From Prochlorococcus marinus XMU1402 (GTDB lineage Bacteria > Cyanobacteriota > Cyanobacteriia > PCC-6307 > Cyanobiaceae): a stretch of DNA of 64,000 bases. How positions within the stretch are numbered: position 1 is the stretch's first letter; the number at the start of each line of letters is the position of its first letter. Location of the stretch: the NCBI RefSeq assembly GCF_017696205.1, contig NZ_JAAORD010000002.1:248001-312000 (forward strand), given 5' to 3'. The position numbers and the translations under genes were made by a program. The notes under the pieces are model-generated. The model made no database searches, had not been told where the DNA came from, and saw only the letters and a program-made list of their open reading frames with translations. Of the stretch, positions 29,441 to 37,631 are shown in pieces.

Positions 29441-29469
29441 AAAAAAAAGCCACCTTATAAGAGGGTGGC
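29441..29469 (-). terminator. Factor-independent terminator of petF
   Basis: On the minus strand GCCACC, a 9-base loop and GGTGGC form a 6-bp stem, followed by eight T. It lies 46 bases after the petF stop and only 4 bases before the start codon of the next minus-strand gene (29071-29436). The AAGG/GGTGG part of the stem is the only Shine-Dalgarno-like sequence upstream of that start. Confidence 0.88.
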
Positions 29470-29514
29470 AAAGAAATTATGAATAATCAACTAAGAAAAG
29501 TTAATTTTTTATAA

Positions 29515-29814
29515 TTAGTACAATTCTTCCTCAGCATGAGTTGTGATTGTTACATCAGATGTTGGGTAAGCAACACATGTAAGAACAAAACCAGCTTCTA
29601 GTTGGTCATCATCCAAGAAACTTTGATCTGATTGATCGACACTACCTGAAGTAACTTTTCCAGCACATGTTGAACATGCTCCAGCTCTGCAGGAATAGGG
29701 AAGGTCGATACCTTGTTCTTCAGCCGCATCAAGGATGTATTGGTCGTCAGGTACTTCAATAGTTGAATTGAGACCTTCACCTTCGTTGATGAGTGTTACT
29801 TTGTAAGAAGCCAT
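29515..29814 (-). CDS. petF: Plant-type [2Fe-2S] ferredoxin
   Basis: This 99-residue electron carrier accepts electrons from photosystem I and feeds FNR, nitrite reductase and others. The cluster ligands are Cys42, Cys47 and Cys50 (CRAGACSTC) and Cys80. The acidic surface and the C-terminal EEELY are typical. It is a single-gene unit closed by a strong terminator. About 50 bases upstream there is a dyad, ATCGA-5-TCGAT, at 29864-29878 that could be an operator, although no protein can be named. Confidence 0.97.
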   Translation of the reverse strand: MASYKVTLINEGEGLNSTIEVPDDQYILDAAEEQGIDLPYSCRAGACSTCAGKVTSGSVDQSDQSFLDDDQLEAGFVLTCVAYPTSDVTITTHAEEELY

Positions 29815-29863
29815 TTAAATAAAAAATTGTTGGTAATTAATACCTATCACATACATTTTTAAC

Positions 29864-29878
29864 ATCGATTAGGTCGAT
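29864..29878. promoter_or_regulatory. Dyad ATCGA-N5-TCGAT upstream of petF
   Basis: This perfect 5-bp inverted repeat with a 5-base spacer lies in the petF-prmA gap, about 50 bases before the petF start. Its size suits a dimeric regulator. This is a pattern observation only; no known binding site is claimed. Confidence 0.3.
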
Positions 29879-29958
29879 ATGTGAGATTTTGAAGTAAAAA
29901 ATGACACAATAAAATGTATGAAAGAGTATCTATAAGAAAAACTTATACTTAGATTGGA

Positions 29959-30861
29959 TCACTGGTTTTTTTGCGCAGAAATGCATGCCCAATCTTTTCT
30001 AATTGATACATCCAATAATTTCAAGTCATTCTGAATTAATATTTTTATAATTTCATCCTTTTGCGAATTCAGAATTCCACTGAAAATGACTTCCCCATTG
30101 TTTCTCAAGCACTTATAAATATTTGGAATCATTCCTTTTATTACTTCAGCAAGAATATTGCATAAAACAAAATCAAATTGTTCAAGTTGATTTTTTAAAA
30201 TTACCTCATTGAAAGATCCTAAATATGTATTTAACTTGTCCAAATTACCGAAATTTAGTTGGAAATTAGATTTAGTTGAATTTATAGCTAAATAATCATT
30301 ATCCACTGCGCAAACCTCTTCAGCGCCGAGTAATCTTGCTGCGACACTCAAAATACCGCTACCACTTCCAATATCTAATATCTTTTTATCAGAAAATAAA
30401 ATATTCTCCATTTTTTCCAAGCAAAGATAAGTCGAAGGGTGACTTCCTGTACCAAAGGCTGCTCCAGGATCAATTTTTATGATTTTTTTATCTTTAAATT
30501 TTTCATTTAGATCTATCCAACAAGGCAATATTAAAAAATGATTTCCTACTAATTCAGGCGCCCAATATTTTTTCCAGCTTATCAACCAATCCTCCTCTTT
30601 AATAATACTCCATTCAAAAAATTGATTCTTAGGAGCATTAATGTTTAGAAGTTTGCTAATTATTTTTTCAAAACCACACCTAGAACTCTCGCCCCAATCA
30701 TCAACTGGAAGCCATATATTCACCTCTTTTTTATTTTCATTTTTAATTAAATATTCAAATGAAAAACTAAATATTCCCAGTTCATTTAGTTTCCAAATAA
30801 TAATTTCTTCTAAATCACTATCTATCAGAAAAGTTAGTTTATACCAATCTTTAATTGCCAT
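29959..30861 (-). CDS. prmA: Ribosomal protein L11 methyltransferase
   Basis: This 300-residue SAM-dependent enzyme trimethylates ribosomal protein L11. The N-terminal substrate-recognition domain is followed by [17 protein letters not shown] near 130-145, motif [20 protein letters not shown] near 162, and the catalytic-site NILAEV near 229. The last two are diagnostic for PrmA. It lies 18 bases after serA, the same pairing seen in other marine picocyanobacteria, so the two are probably co-transcribed. Confidence 0.94.
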   Translation of the reverse strand: MAIKDWYKLTFLIDSDLEEIIIWKLNELGIFSFSFEYLIKNENKKEVNIWLPVDDWGESSRCGFEKIISKLLNINAPKNQFFEWSIIKEEDWLISWKKYWAPELVGNHFLILPCWIDLNEKFKDKKIIKIDPGAAFGTGSHPSTYLCLEKMENILFSDKKILDIGSGSGILSVAARLLGAEEVCAVDNDYLAINSTKSNFQLNFGNLDKLNTYLGSFNEVILKNQLEQFDFVLCNILAEVIKGMIPNIYKCLRNNGEVIFSGILNSQKDEIIKILIQNDLKLLDVSIRKDWACISAQKNQ

Positions 30862-30879
30862 TATGTAGATTCAGACTTT

Positions 30880-32466
30880 TTATAAAGTAACTGGATTAGC
30901 ATTGGTAATTCCTTCAACTTCAATAATGGTGTCAAGCAACTTATTAGGAATTGGATCATCAATACTTAGAACCATAACAGCTTCTCCTCTAACAATTTTG
31001 CGCCCAACTTGCATTGAGGCAATATTTACATTATTGCTACCCAATAAAGAACCAAGCTTACCGATAATACCAGGCATGTCCCTGTGCCTAGTAACCAGCA
31101 TGTATCTACTTGGCGATACATTAACAGGATATTGATCAATACTAATAATTCTTAATTCCCCATCAGCAAAAATGCTTCCTGCTACGCTATGGTCGCCATT
31201 ATCTCCATAAGTGGTTAATTGAAGCGACCCGCTAGCAAATTCAGGTCTTGCCTCATCTTTACTTTCGACAATTGTAATACCCCTGGAATCTGCTTCTAGA
31301 GAAGCATTTACGTAATTTATCCTATCTCCTAAAGCTTTACCTAGAAGGCCTTTTAGACTTGCTATTATTAATGGCTGGGAAGGATGTTGAACAAATTCGC
31401 CTTGAAGCTTCACCTCCAGTTTTTGAATCTGTCCACCTGAAAGCTGACTAATAAGCATACCCATTGTTTCTGCCAACTGCAAATGAGGTTTTAAGCTATC
31501 CATAATATCAGGGTTCAAACCTGGTATATTTACTGCAGTTCTAGCAGATAACCCGAGCAAGACATCTCTGATTTGTTCTGCAACATCAACAGCTACATTT
31601 TCTTGTGCTTCCCTAGTAGATGCTCCTAAGTGAGGGGTAAGAATAAGATTCTTTTCAACCTTCAAAAGTGGTGAATTAGATTCCAAAGGTTCCTTAGAAA
31701 AGACATCTATTGCAGCGCCTCCAATCATTGATTTATTTAAAGCTTCTGCTAATGCCTCTTCGTCAATCAAGCCTCCTCGAGCACAATTAATTAATTTTGC
31801 GCTACTTTTCATACTTTTAAGCACCTCCATATTTACTAAATTTTCTGTCTCTGGTGTGCGAGGCAAGTGCAAAGTTACATAATCGGATTGTTGGAATAAA
31901 TCTTCTAGATCAGATAGTTTAACTTGGATTTGTTGAGCTCTTTCAGTTGAAACAAAGGGATCATATCCGCAAACTTCCATTCCTAATGCATTAGCAACTT
32001 TTGCTACATGAGCACCAATTTTCCCTAAACCTACAACACCTAATTTTTTCTTATAAAGCTCATTCCCAACGAATTTCTTTCTCTCCCATTTACCTAACAA
32101 AGTACTACTATTAGCAATTGGAATATGTCTAGATAAGGCCAACATCATGGCTATAGTATGTTCAGCCGCAGCTATTGTGTTACCGCCTGGAGAATTAACA
32201 ACAAGGACTCCTTTTTGCGTAGCAGCCTTAACATCTACATTATCGACTCCAACTCCTGCTCTCCCAATGATTCTCAGTTTACTTGAAGAGTTAATAATTT
32301 CTTCAGTCACTTGAGTACCAGAGCGAATCATTAAAGCATCATAATCTTTAATAATGGAAGCTAACTCAGAGTCTGAGATTCCTATCTTCTGATCAACCTG
32401 AGCAACTTGTGAAAGAATATCGATTCCTGTTTGATCAATTGGATCTGTAATGAGAACTTTTGTCAT
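30880..32466 (-). CDS. serA: D-3-phosphoglycerate dehydrogenase
   Basis: This 528-residue enzyme makes the first intermediate of serine from 3-phosphoglycerate. A split substrate domain surrounds an NAD domain with LGVVGLGKIGAHVAKVANALG near 142. The active-site INCARGGLIDEEAL near 227 and HLGASTREAQENVA near 280 contain the Arg and His of the catalytic set. An intervening domain (about 320-450) and a C-terminal ACT domain (MLVTRHRDMPGIIGKLG onward) place it in the long form of the family. Confidence 0.97.
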   Translation of the reverse strand: MTKVLITDPIDQTGIDILSQVAQVDQKIGISDSELASIIKDYDALMIRSGTQVTEEIINSSSKLRIIGRAGVGVDNVDVKAATQKGVLVVNSPGGNTIAAAEHTIAMMLALSRHIPIANSSTLLGKWERKKFVGNELYKKKLGVVGLGKIGAHVAKVANALGMEVCGYDPFVSTERAQQIQVKLSDLEDLFQQSDYVTLHLPRTPETENLVNMEVLKSMKSSAKLINCARGGLIDEEALAEALNKSMIGGAAIDVFSKEPLESNSPLLKVEKNLILTPHLGASTREAQENVAVDVAEQIRDVLLGLSARTAVNIPGLNPDIMDSLKPHLQLAETMGMLISQLSGGQIQKLEVKLQGEFVQHPSQPLIIASLKGLLGKALGDRINYVNASLEADSRGITIVESKDEARPEFASGSLQLTTYGDNGDHSVAGSIFADGELRIISIDQYPVNVSPSRYMLVTRHRDMPGIIGKLGSLLGSNNVNIASMQVGRKIVRGEAVMVLSIDDPIPNKLLDTIIEVEGITNANPVTL

Positions 32467-32565
32467 TTAAGATTGGTTCTTTAATCTTTTACTTTAACTT
32501 AATCTATAGTGTATGTATCTTATTTTATTAATTTGAATAACACACAAACATTTGAGGATTGAAAT

Positions 32566-33132
32566 TTGACTAAAAGTATTGTGATATTTGAAGACATTGA
32601 TAAATGTATCCAGCTATTTGATGTTTTCAAAGAAAAATCAGTAATGCTCTCTGAAGCTATTTTGATCCCACCAATAAGTGAGAAAATATCATCAGACGAA
32701 ACAAAATTGCTAAATTCGAAAGCAAATATCTTATTCAAATCTCAAAATTTTGAAGATATAAGAATTCTAAATCCTAAACTTGATAGAAAGATTAGACAAA
32801 AAGAAATGAGTAGATGGCTAATGCCATTTGGTTTTATAGCTGGAATAGCTTTTTCTAATATGACAAATTTATCTACTTTCAGTTTTCTTGGTTTGAATAA
32901 CATTGGTGAATCCTTAATTGGAGGTCTTTTAGGAATGGTTTCAGGATATTTAGGTAGTGTCGTTTCTTCTGCAAGTATCAATATTAATAGGAATAAAGAG
33001 TTGAGATCAATTATAAATTTAAATAAAGAGGGTAAATGGCTTGTTCTGCTTGAAAATCAAATTGGAACTGAATTACCTTGGGCATTTATAAAACAATCAG
33101 AAGCAAAAGATATAATTTTTTTAGAAGGCTAA
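32566..33132 (+). CDS. Conserved hypothetical protein with glycine-rich membrane hairpin
   Basis: This 188-residue protein has an unknown function. The N-terminal 95 residues look like a small alpha/beta domain. Residues about 95-145 are a pair of hydrophobic, glycine-rich helices (GFIAGIAFSNM and GGLLGMVSGYLGSVVSSA), as in glycine-zipper membrane proteins. The C-terminal 35 residues contain a strand-like KWLVLLE. The start is TTG after GAGGA. It runs directly into the PSII S4 gene with no gap (stop at 33132, ATG at 33133), so coupling is expected. Confidence 0.65.
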   Translation: MTKSIVIFEDIDKCIQLFDVFKEKSVMLSEAILIPPISEKISSDETKLLNSKANILFKSQNFEDIRILNPKLDRKIRQKEMSRWLMPFGFIAGIAFSNMTNLSTFSFLGLNNIGESLIGGLLGMVSGYLGSVVSSASININRNKELRSIINLNKEGKWLVLLENQIGTELPWAFIKQSEAKDIIFLEG

Positions 33133-33924
33133 ATGATTAACTTAAAAGAAATCTTAATAAATTCAAACTACAAAAAAGAAGCTGAAGAATTAATAAATAT
33201 TTCTAACTTAGCTTACAAACACTGGGAAACTTATTGGACTGGGTTTAATTCAACTTATGTTTGCGAAGAGATTTTAAAAGATTTTGAAAATTTAAATGAT
33301 TTTAAATTTTTTATTTATGGAGGATTCTCCTCTTCTCAAAGATCTAGGATAGCTTGCTTTAGAGGAGATAATATTCCTGCAGAGGATGCGCTAAAAAGTA
33401 ATTTTCCAGCTCAAGGAATAAAAATTAGTGGAAATTTTTTATTTGATAATGCTACACAAGACGACTTTAGATCCCTCTTAATTGAAAATGGGGTTAATCA
33501 AATAAAAGTTGGAGATATATGGACTATTGGCGATAGGGGGGCACAAGGGATAATTGATAATTCAGATATTAAACATCTAGATGAAAAGATTTTTTATTTA
33601 AGAGACGTAAAAGTAAAAGTTAATTTAGTAGATATAGATGAATTACAAATACCCTCTGGAAGATCAAAAAAACTTGTCAATACAGTAGAAGCTTCAACAA
33701 GATTAGATGCTATAGCCTCAGCTGGCTTTAGGGTATCACGAACCAAAATCATTGAAAGGATAGAAAATGGAATGCTCAGATTAAATGGAAGCAAAGTTAA
33801 TAAGCCAACAATTAATCTAAAAATCGGCGATAAACTAGAACTTGAAAATAAAGGATTTATCGAAATTCTAAATTTAGAAATAACCAAAAGAGAACGCTGG
33901 AAAGTTAAATTACTTAGAAAATGA
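33133..33924 (+). CDS. Photosystem II S4 domain protein (YlmH-like)
   Basis: This 263-residue RNA-binding protein belongs to the YlmH-related family annotated in cyanobacteria and plants as photosystem II S4 domain protein. The N-terminal two-domain part (about 1-170) contains FIYGGFSSSQRSRIACFRGD and GDIWTIGDRGAQGI. The S4 domain (about 185-245) begins with STRLDAIASAGFRVSRTKIIE. Recent work on YlmH points to a role in rescue of stalled ribosomes; a role in PSII is based on older naming. It abuts the gene before it. Confidence 0.88.
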   Translation: MINLKEILINSNYKKEAEELINISNLAYKHWETYWTGFNSTYVCEEILKDFENLNDFKFFIYGGFSSSQRSRIACFRGDNIPAEDALKSNFPAQGIKISGNFLFDNATQDDFRSLLIENGVNQIKVGDIWTIGDRGAQGIIDNSDIKHLDEKIFYLRDVKVKVNLVDIDELQIPSGRSKKLVNTVEASTRLDAIASAGFRVSRTKIIERIENGMLRLNGSKVNKPTINLKIGDKLELENKGFIEILNLEITKRERWKVKLLRK

Positions 33925-33973
33925 AACGCAACCTGCTATTTTCTTATAAGGGGTATTAAAAATTCCTCAATTT

Positions 33974-34045
33974 GGGCGATTAGCTCAGTGGTAGAGCACT
34001 ACCTCGACACGGTAGTGGCCACTGGTTCGAATCCAGTATCGCCCA
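33974..34045 (+). tRNA. tRNA-Val (anticodon GAC)
   Basis: This is a 72-base cloverleaf. The acceptor stem is GGGCGAT with ATCGCCC, the D-arm contains AGCTCAGTGGTAGAGC, and the anticodon stem CTACC/GGTAG has loop TCGACAC, giving GAC. The T-arm contains CTGGTTCGAATCCAG. CCA is not encoded. It lies between the PSII S4 gene and the next plus-strand gene. Confidence 0.97.
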
Positions 34046-34111
34046 TTAAAACTTTTGAAGACCTATGTTATATCCACAGAAAATAATTTCATTTTTTAGA
34101 TTATTAAAAAA

Positions 34112-34729
34112 ATGAAACTTAATCAAATAATTAATCTACATAAGGGGCTCACTGCATTTGTAGTGGTAGGTCTTATGATTTTTTTTGATAATTTTACTAT
34201 CGCTCCCTACGTTTATTTAGCTCTGCATGGTACTTATGGATTACTTTGGCTTCTAAAAGAAAAGATATTTCCAGATCCTTATTTTAAAGAAAAAATAAAT
34301 TTTTTAACTTCAGTTACTGGTTTTATTTTCCTTGGAAGTTACTGGGTAGCTCCCTACATTCTTATCTCATCTCAGAAATCTGTTCCAAATATCGTAATAG
34401 CTGCCTCTGTATCTATAAATATAATTGGTGTGTTTCTACACTTTGCTAGTGATGCCCAAAAATATTTTTCTCTTAAATTAAAAAAAGATCTAATTAAAGA
34501 AGGATTTTTCAAAAATATAAGGAATACAAATTATCTAGGAGAAATACTAATTTATCTATCATTTGCCATACTTTCAATGAGTTTCATACCATTAGTAATT
34601 CTTGCAATATTTTTCTCTATAGTTTTTCTACCAAGAATGATAAAAAAAGATAAATCGCTCTCAAAATATGATTCATTCGAAGAATACAAAAAGAAAAGTG
34701 GTCTTATATTACCTAAATTAAATGCCTGA
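34112..34729 (+). CDS. Membrane protein, DUF1295 / phospholipid-isoprenylcysteine methyltransferase-like
   Basis: This 205-residue protein has about five membrane helices. The C-terminal part (about 135-205) contains FFKNIRNTNYLGEILIYLSF and a final DSFEEYKKKSGLILP. The R-(N/H)-P/T-NYLGE pattern and the terminal charged helix resemble the cofactor-binding region of integral membrane methyltransferases and the related DUF1295/steroid reductase family. The substrate is unknown. It overlaps the next gene by 8 bases. Confidence 0.65.
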   Translation: MKLNQIINLHKGLTAFVVVGLMIFFDNFTIAPYVYLALHGTYGLLWLLKEKIFPDPYFKEKINFLTSVTGFIFLGSYWVAPYILISSQKSVPNIVIAASVSINIIGVFLHFASDAQKYFSLKLKKDLIKEGFFKNIRNTNYLGEILIYLSFAILSMSFIPLVILAIFFSIVFLPRMIKKDKSLSKYDSFEEYKKKSGLILPKLNA

Positions 34730-35273
34730 TAACAACTTACCCAGTTGGAGGCAAGATTTAAAATCTTCTAGAAAAAAAGAGGGCAAATCACCCTCTAATA
34801 GATGGATACAGCTTGCAACAGTCAGCAAAGAAAATGAGCCAAGATTAAGAACAGTTGTTTTCAGAGGATGGCATAAAGATAGTTCAATGATTATTTTTAC
34901 AGATAGAAGAAGTGAAAAAATTGGGCATTTAAAATCTAACCCTAATGCAGAAATCTTATGGTTCTTTTTGAAAACGAAATCGCAATATAGATTCAAAGGA
35001 AAAATACATGAATTAAGTGATAACAAAAATTATTGGGATTTATTATCAGAAAAATCAAAATCTTCTTGGTTTTGGGGATCTCCTGGAGAGAAAATAAACC
35101 CAAAAGTCCAATCTACTTATGAAATATTATCCAATCTACCCAAGACAAAAAATTTTGTAGTTCTAAATTTTGAGATTGATTCAGTAGATCTTCTTAAATT
35201 AGAACAACCTGTTCATAAACGATATCTTTGGGAAAAGATTAATAAATGGGAAAAAGTTGAAATTAATCCTTAA
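34722..35273 (+). CDS. Pyridoxamine 5'-phosphate oxidase-like FMN-binding protein
   Basis: This 183-residue split-barrel flavoprotein belongs to the PNPOx-related family (Alr4036-like). WIQLATVSKENEPRLRTVVFRGW (about 27-50, given as a landmark) and IIFTDRRSEKIGHLKSNPNAEILWFF form the FMN-binding half. The C-terminal HKRYLWEKINKWE differs from true PdxH, so the substrate is uncertain. It overlaps the preceding membrane-protein gene, suggesting one transcript. Confidence 0.8.
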   Translation: MPDNNLPSWRQDLKSSRKKEGKSPSNRWIQLATVSKENEPRLRTVVFRGWHKDSSMIIFTDRRSEKIGHLKSNPNAEILWFFLKTKSQYRFKGKIHELSDNKNYWDLLSEKSKSSWFWGSPGEKINPKVQSTYEILSNLPKTKNFVVLNFEIDSVDLLKLEQPVHKRYLWEKINKWEKVEINP

Positions 35274-35347
35274 ATATTTCTAAATTGTATATTTAGGTTG
35301 AAAAACATACAGTGATCAGTCAGTTTTAAAAAAGAAGTATTATTCAT

Positions 35348-35521
35348 ATGAATTTCTCAGAAATTCCAGAAAACCCTTTTATTTTTTTATCTTGGGTAAC
35401 AGCGATAGGGCTATTTATAAGTCTTTCTGAAGCAACAATTAAGATAAGACTTGAGAAGAGAAATAGTTATCGAAAAAGGTTAGAGCTAATCAATAATCTT
35501 TATCCTAAGAAGTTAGCTTGA
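35348..35521 (+). CDS. Small membrane protein, 57 aa
   Basis: This 57-residue frame has one hydrophobic helix (about 10-27, IFLSWVTAIGLFISLSEA) and a strongly basic C-terminal half (KIRLEKRNSYRKRLELINN). It starts at ATG with only weak ribosome-site support. It is convergent with the DoxX gene and overlaps its end by 9 bases. Function is unknown. Confidence 0.6.
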   Translation: MNFSEIPENPFIFLSWVTAIGLFISLSEATIKIRLEKRNSYRKRLELINNLYPKKLA

Positions 35522-36064
35522 AGTATCTGAGAGTATGTTCGCTTGCAAAAATTGGAATAAACCACCTTTACTTGTTTCTTCTTTAACTTCATCTTGCTTG
35601 GAAGCTTTTGCTCTTGTTGAAGGTATAATTTCCTCTTCTTCTTCTGATTTCAAAATTCTGATAATGACTTCATCTAAGGAGAAATTACCGGGGCCTGTTA
35701 ATGCAATTGAAGTTGCTGAAGCGAAATACAAAAGTAAAAGCTCTAGTAAGAAAATATTAAAACCTGAAGTAACAAGTGCATGATATATAGCGACAGAAAT
35801 TGTTCCAACAATTGCCAAAGCTCCGAATCTTGTGGCTAAGCCGATAATTAGTAACCAACTACCACCTATTTCTGAGAATGCTGCTATGTATGATAAAAAT
35901 ATTGGGAATGGGAGATGTAATGGTCTTACAAAAGCATCAGCGAAATTTTCTATATTTGCTAATTTCTCATAACCGTGATGAATAAGAACAGTTCCAGTTA
36001 TAACTCTAAGAATTAATAAAGCAGTATCTTTGCTAAACGACTTGGTAAGAATTTTTGAAAGCAC
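35513..36064 (-). CDS. DoxX family membrane protein
   Basis: This 183-residue protein has a DoxX domain (about 15-130) with four membrane helices: ALLILRVITGTVLIHHGYEKL, the IGGSWLLIIGLATRFGALAIVGTI block and GPGNFSLDEVI. The last 45 residues are a polar Glu/Lys-rich tail. Family members occur in electron transfer or oxidative stress complexes. The cyanobacterial role is unknown. A second, smaller DoxX gene lies at 62670-63050. Confidence 0.85.
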   Translation of the reverse strand: MLSKILTKSFSKDTALLILRVITGTVLIHHGYEKLANIENFADAFVRPLHLPFPIFLSYIAAFSEIGGSWLLIIGLATRFGALAIVGTISVAIYHALVTSGFNIFLLELLLLYFASATSIALTGPGNFSLDEVIIRILKSEEEEEIIPSTRAKASKQDEVKEETSKGGLFQFLQANILSDTSS

Positions 36065-36206
36065 TATAAAAAAATTGTCCTTAAGTAAAAATAACTAGTC
36101 ACAGTATCCATCGTGGATTAAAGAGCAAAAGTCGCGTCTAAATAAGTATTTATACCTACTTACCAAAGGGGTTATTTTCTGATTAGGAATTCAACTAAGT
36201 TAAAAA

Positions 36207-37355
36207 TTATTTTTTTGAAAAATTTTCTAATATTCTCTGATTTATTTTTGGAATATTTTCTTTAAATTTAAAAAACCCTCTTTTAGCAAATTTCCAAGCA
36301 AATAAATCTTCATCCCTCACAAGATTAAAAATTTTTTTATGGTATAGATTTTTAAACTCAGTTATGAAATCATAATTTTCTCCCACTCCAGGATAAATAA
36401 TGTCTATTTCGTTAGTATTTTTAAAAGTATTTTCCAATGAATAAGGATCAATCTGTTCAACATTATCAAATTGCTCTAAAAATTCAGAGACCAAATCTTG
36501 TTTAAATTTCAATACAGATTCAGACAATTTAATTTGTCTTTGTTCATTTTTTAAAAGAATAATAAATACTTTTTTATAGCTTGGAAGTAAATTTTTAAGG
36601 GTTGCAAGGTGCAGATCATTTTCAAACATAATCAGATTATCTGATTTAGGATCCATATCATTTTTATAAATCTCATCTTCAAATGGAATTTGATGAGATT
36701 CTTCAAGATAAATTTGTTGATTACTTATTTTTTCTACATTAAATCTATTATTTGAAAACTTTCTGAGGTTTGATGATGCAAAAAGATATTGTTTTCCCTT
36801 AGTTTGCAATCCTCCGACCCATCTCCAGCTAAGGAGATTAGATGAAGCATCTCCATCAAAAAGATATTTAAAGAAAAACTTTGCTCCCAATTGCCATGGA
36901 AGGCCTAAATTAAATATCCAAGTACTCGCAAACCACATTCTTGTATGGTTATGCAAATAGTTGTACTGCTTTAATTCATTTACCCAAGAATTAAAAAAAT
37001 CTAATTCTGTATTGCCATTAATTGCACTTTCATATAACTCATAATCAAAATCGAGATTGTTTTCTAAAATAAAATTTCTCCAAACTTTAGGTCTATTTTC
37101 CATCCACCCTTTCCAGTAAACTCTCCAAAATATTTCTTCAACAAATTTAGTTGAATTTTTGATTTTGTACTTACTTTTAATATCATGGATCAGATCATAT
37201 TCCGATAATATTCTATGAGTAATGAAAGGCGATAATTTTGAAACTGAACTTTCGTTATTTGGCCCAAAATCAAAATTTCTTAATTTTGCATAATCATTGA
37301 TTTTATATTTCGCAAAATTTTCCCAGGTATTTTGAGCTTTTAATAAAAATGACAT
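36207..37355 (-). CDS. Photolyase/cryptochrome-family protein with unusual domain order
   Basis: This 382-residue flavoprotein-like gene has residues 1-240 that match the C-terminal FAD-binding half of photolyases. A RNFDFGPNNESSVSKLSPFI region and EEIFWRVYWKGWMENRP come first, then NYLHNHTRMWFAS near 130 and LFDGDASSNLLSWRWVGG near 168 with the FAD-contacting Asp/Asn/Trp residues. The usual N-terminal alpha/beta antenna domain is missing. Instead, residues about 245-382 look like a Rossmann-type alpha/beta domain, so the protein may be circularly permuted or fused to another domain. Repair activity cannot be assumed. Confidence 0.75.
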   Translation of the reverse strand: MSFLLKAQNTWENFAKYKINDYAKLRNFDFGPNNESSVSKLSPFITHRILSEYDLIHDIKSKYKIKNSTKFVEEIFWRVYWKGWMENRPKVWRNFILENNLDFDYELYESAINGNTELDFFNSWVNELKQYNYLHNHTRMWFASTWIFNLGLPWQLGAKFFFKYLFDGDASSNLLSWRWVGGLQTKGKQYLFASSNLRKFSNNRFNVEKISNQQIYLEESHQIPFEDEIYKNDMDPKSDNLIMFENDLHLATLKNLLPSYKKVFIILLKNEQRQIKLSESVLKFKQDLVSEFLEQFDNVEQIDPYSLENTFKNTNEIDIIYPGVGENYDFITEFKNLYHKKIFNLVRDEDLFAWKFAKRGFFKFKENIPKINQRILENFSKK

Positions 37356-37525
37356 TTTCTCATAACTTTAAAAAATTTTTTTTTGTTTTGATAGAAATTT
37401 CAAAAATTTGTCTTTAAATTAGTCCTTAAAATTTTCTATTGCACTTTAAGTAAATATGTTTGATTGAAGTATTTAATTTAAACGTCTTATAAGTACATTT
37501 TATACTCTTAAATCGCTCTCTGAAT

Positions 37526-37592
37526 AGGAGGATATTTAGTGGTCAATTACTTTTTAGATCTAATTTTAATTTTCAAATCTTTATTTAAATGA
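37526..37592 (+). promoter_or_regulatory. Strong Shine-Dalgarno with 17-codon frame upstream of ligase-like gene
   Basis: AGGAGG at 37526-37531 is followed by GTG at 37539, opening a 17-codon hydrophobic frame that stops at 37592. TATACT at 37501-37506 may be a -10 box. This could be a leader peptide for the gene at 37632 or a chance frame. I report it because perfect AGGAGG is rare in this genome. Confidence 0.3.
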
Positions 37593-37631
37593 TTTTTTCT
37601 AAAAGATTTTTAAATACTTATCAAAATTATT

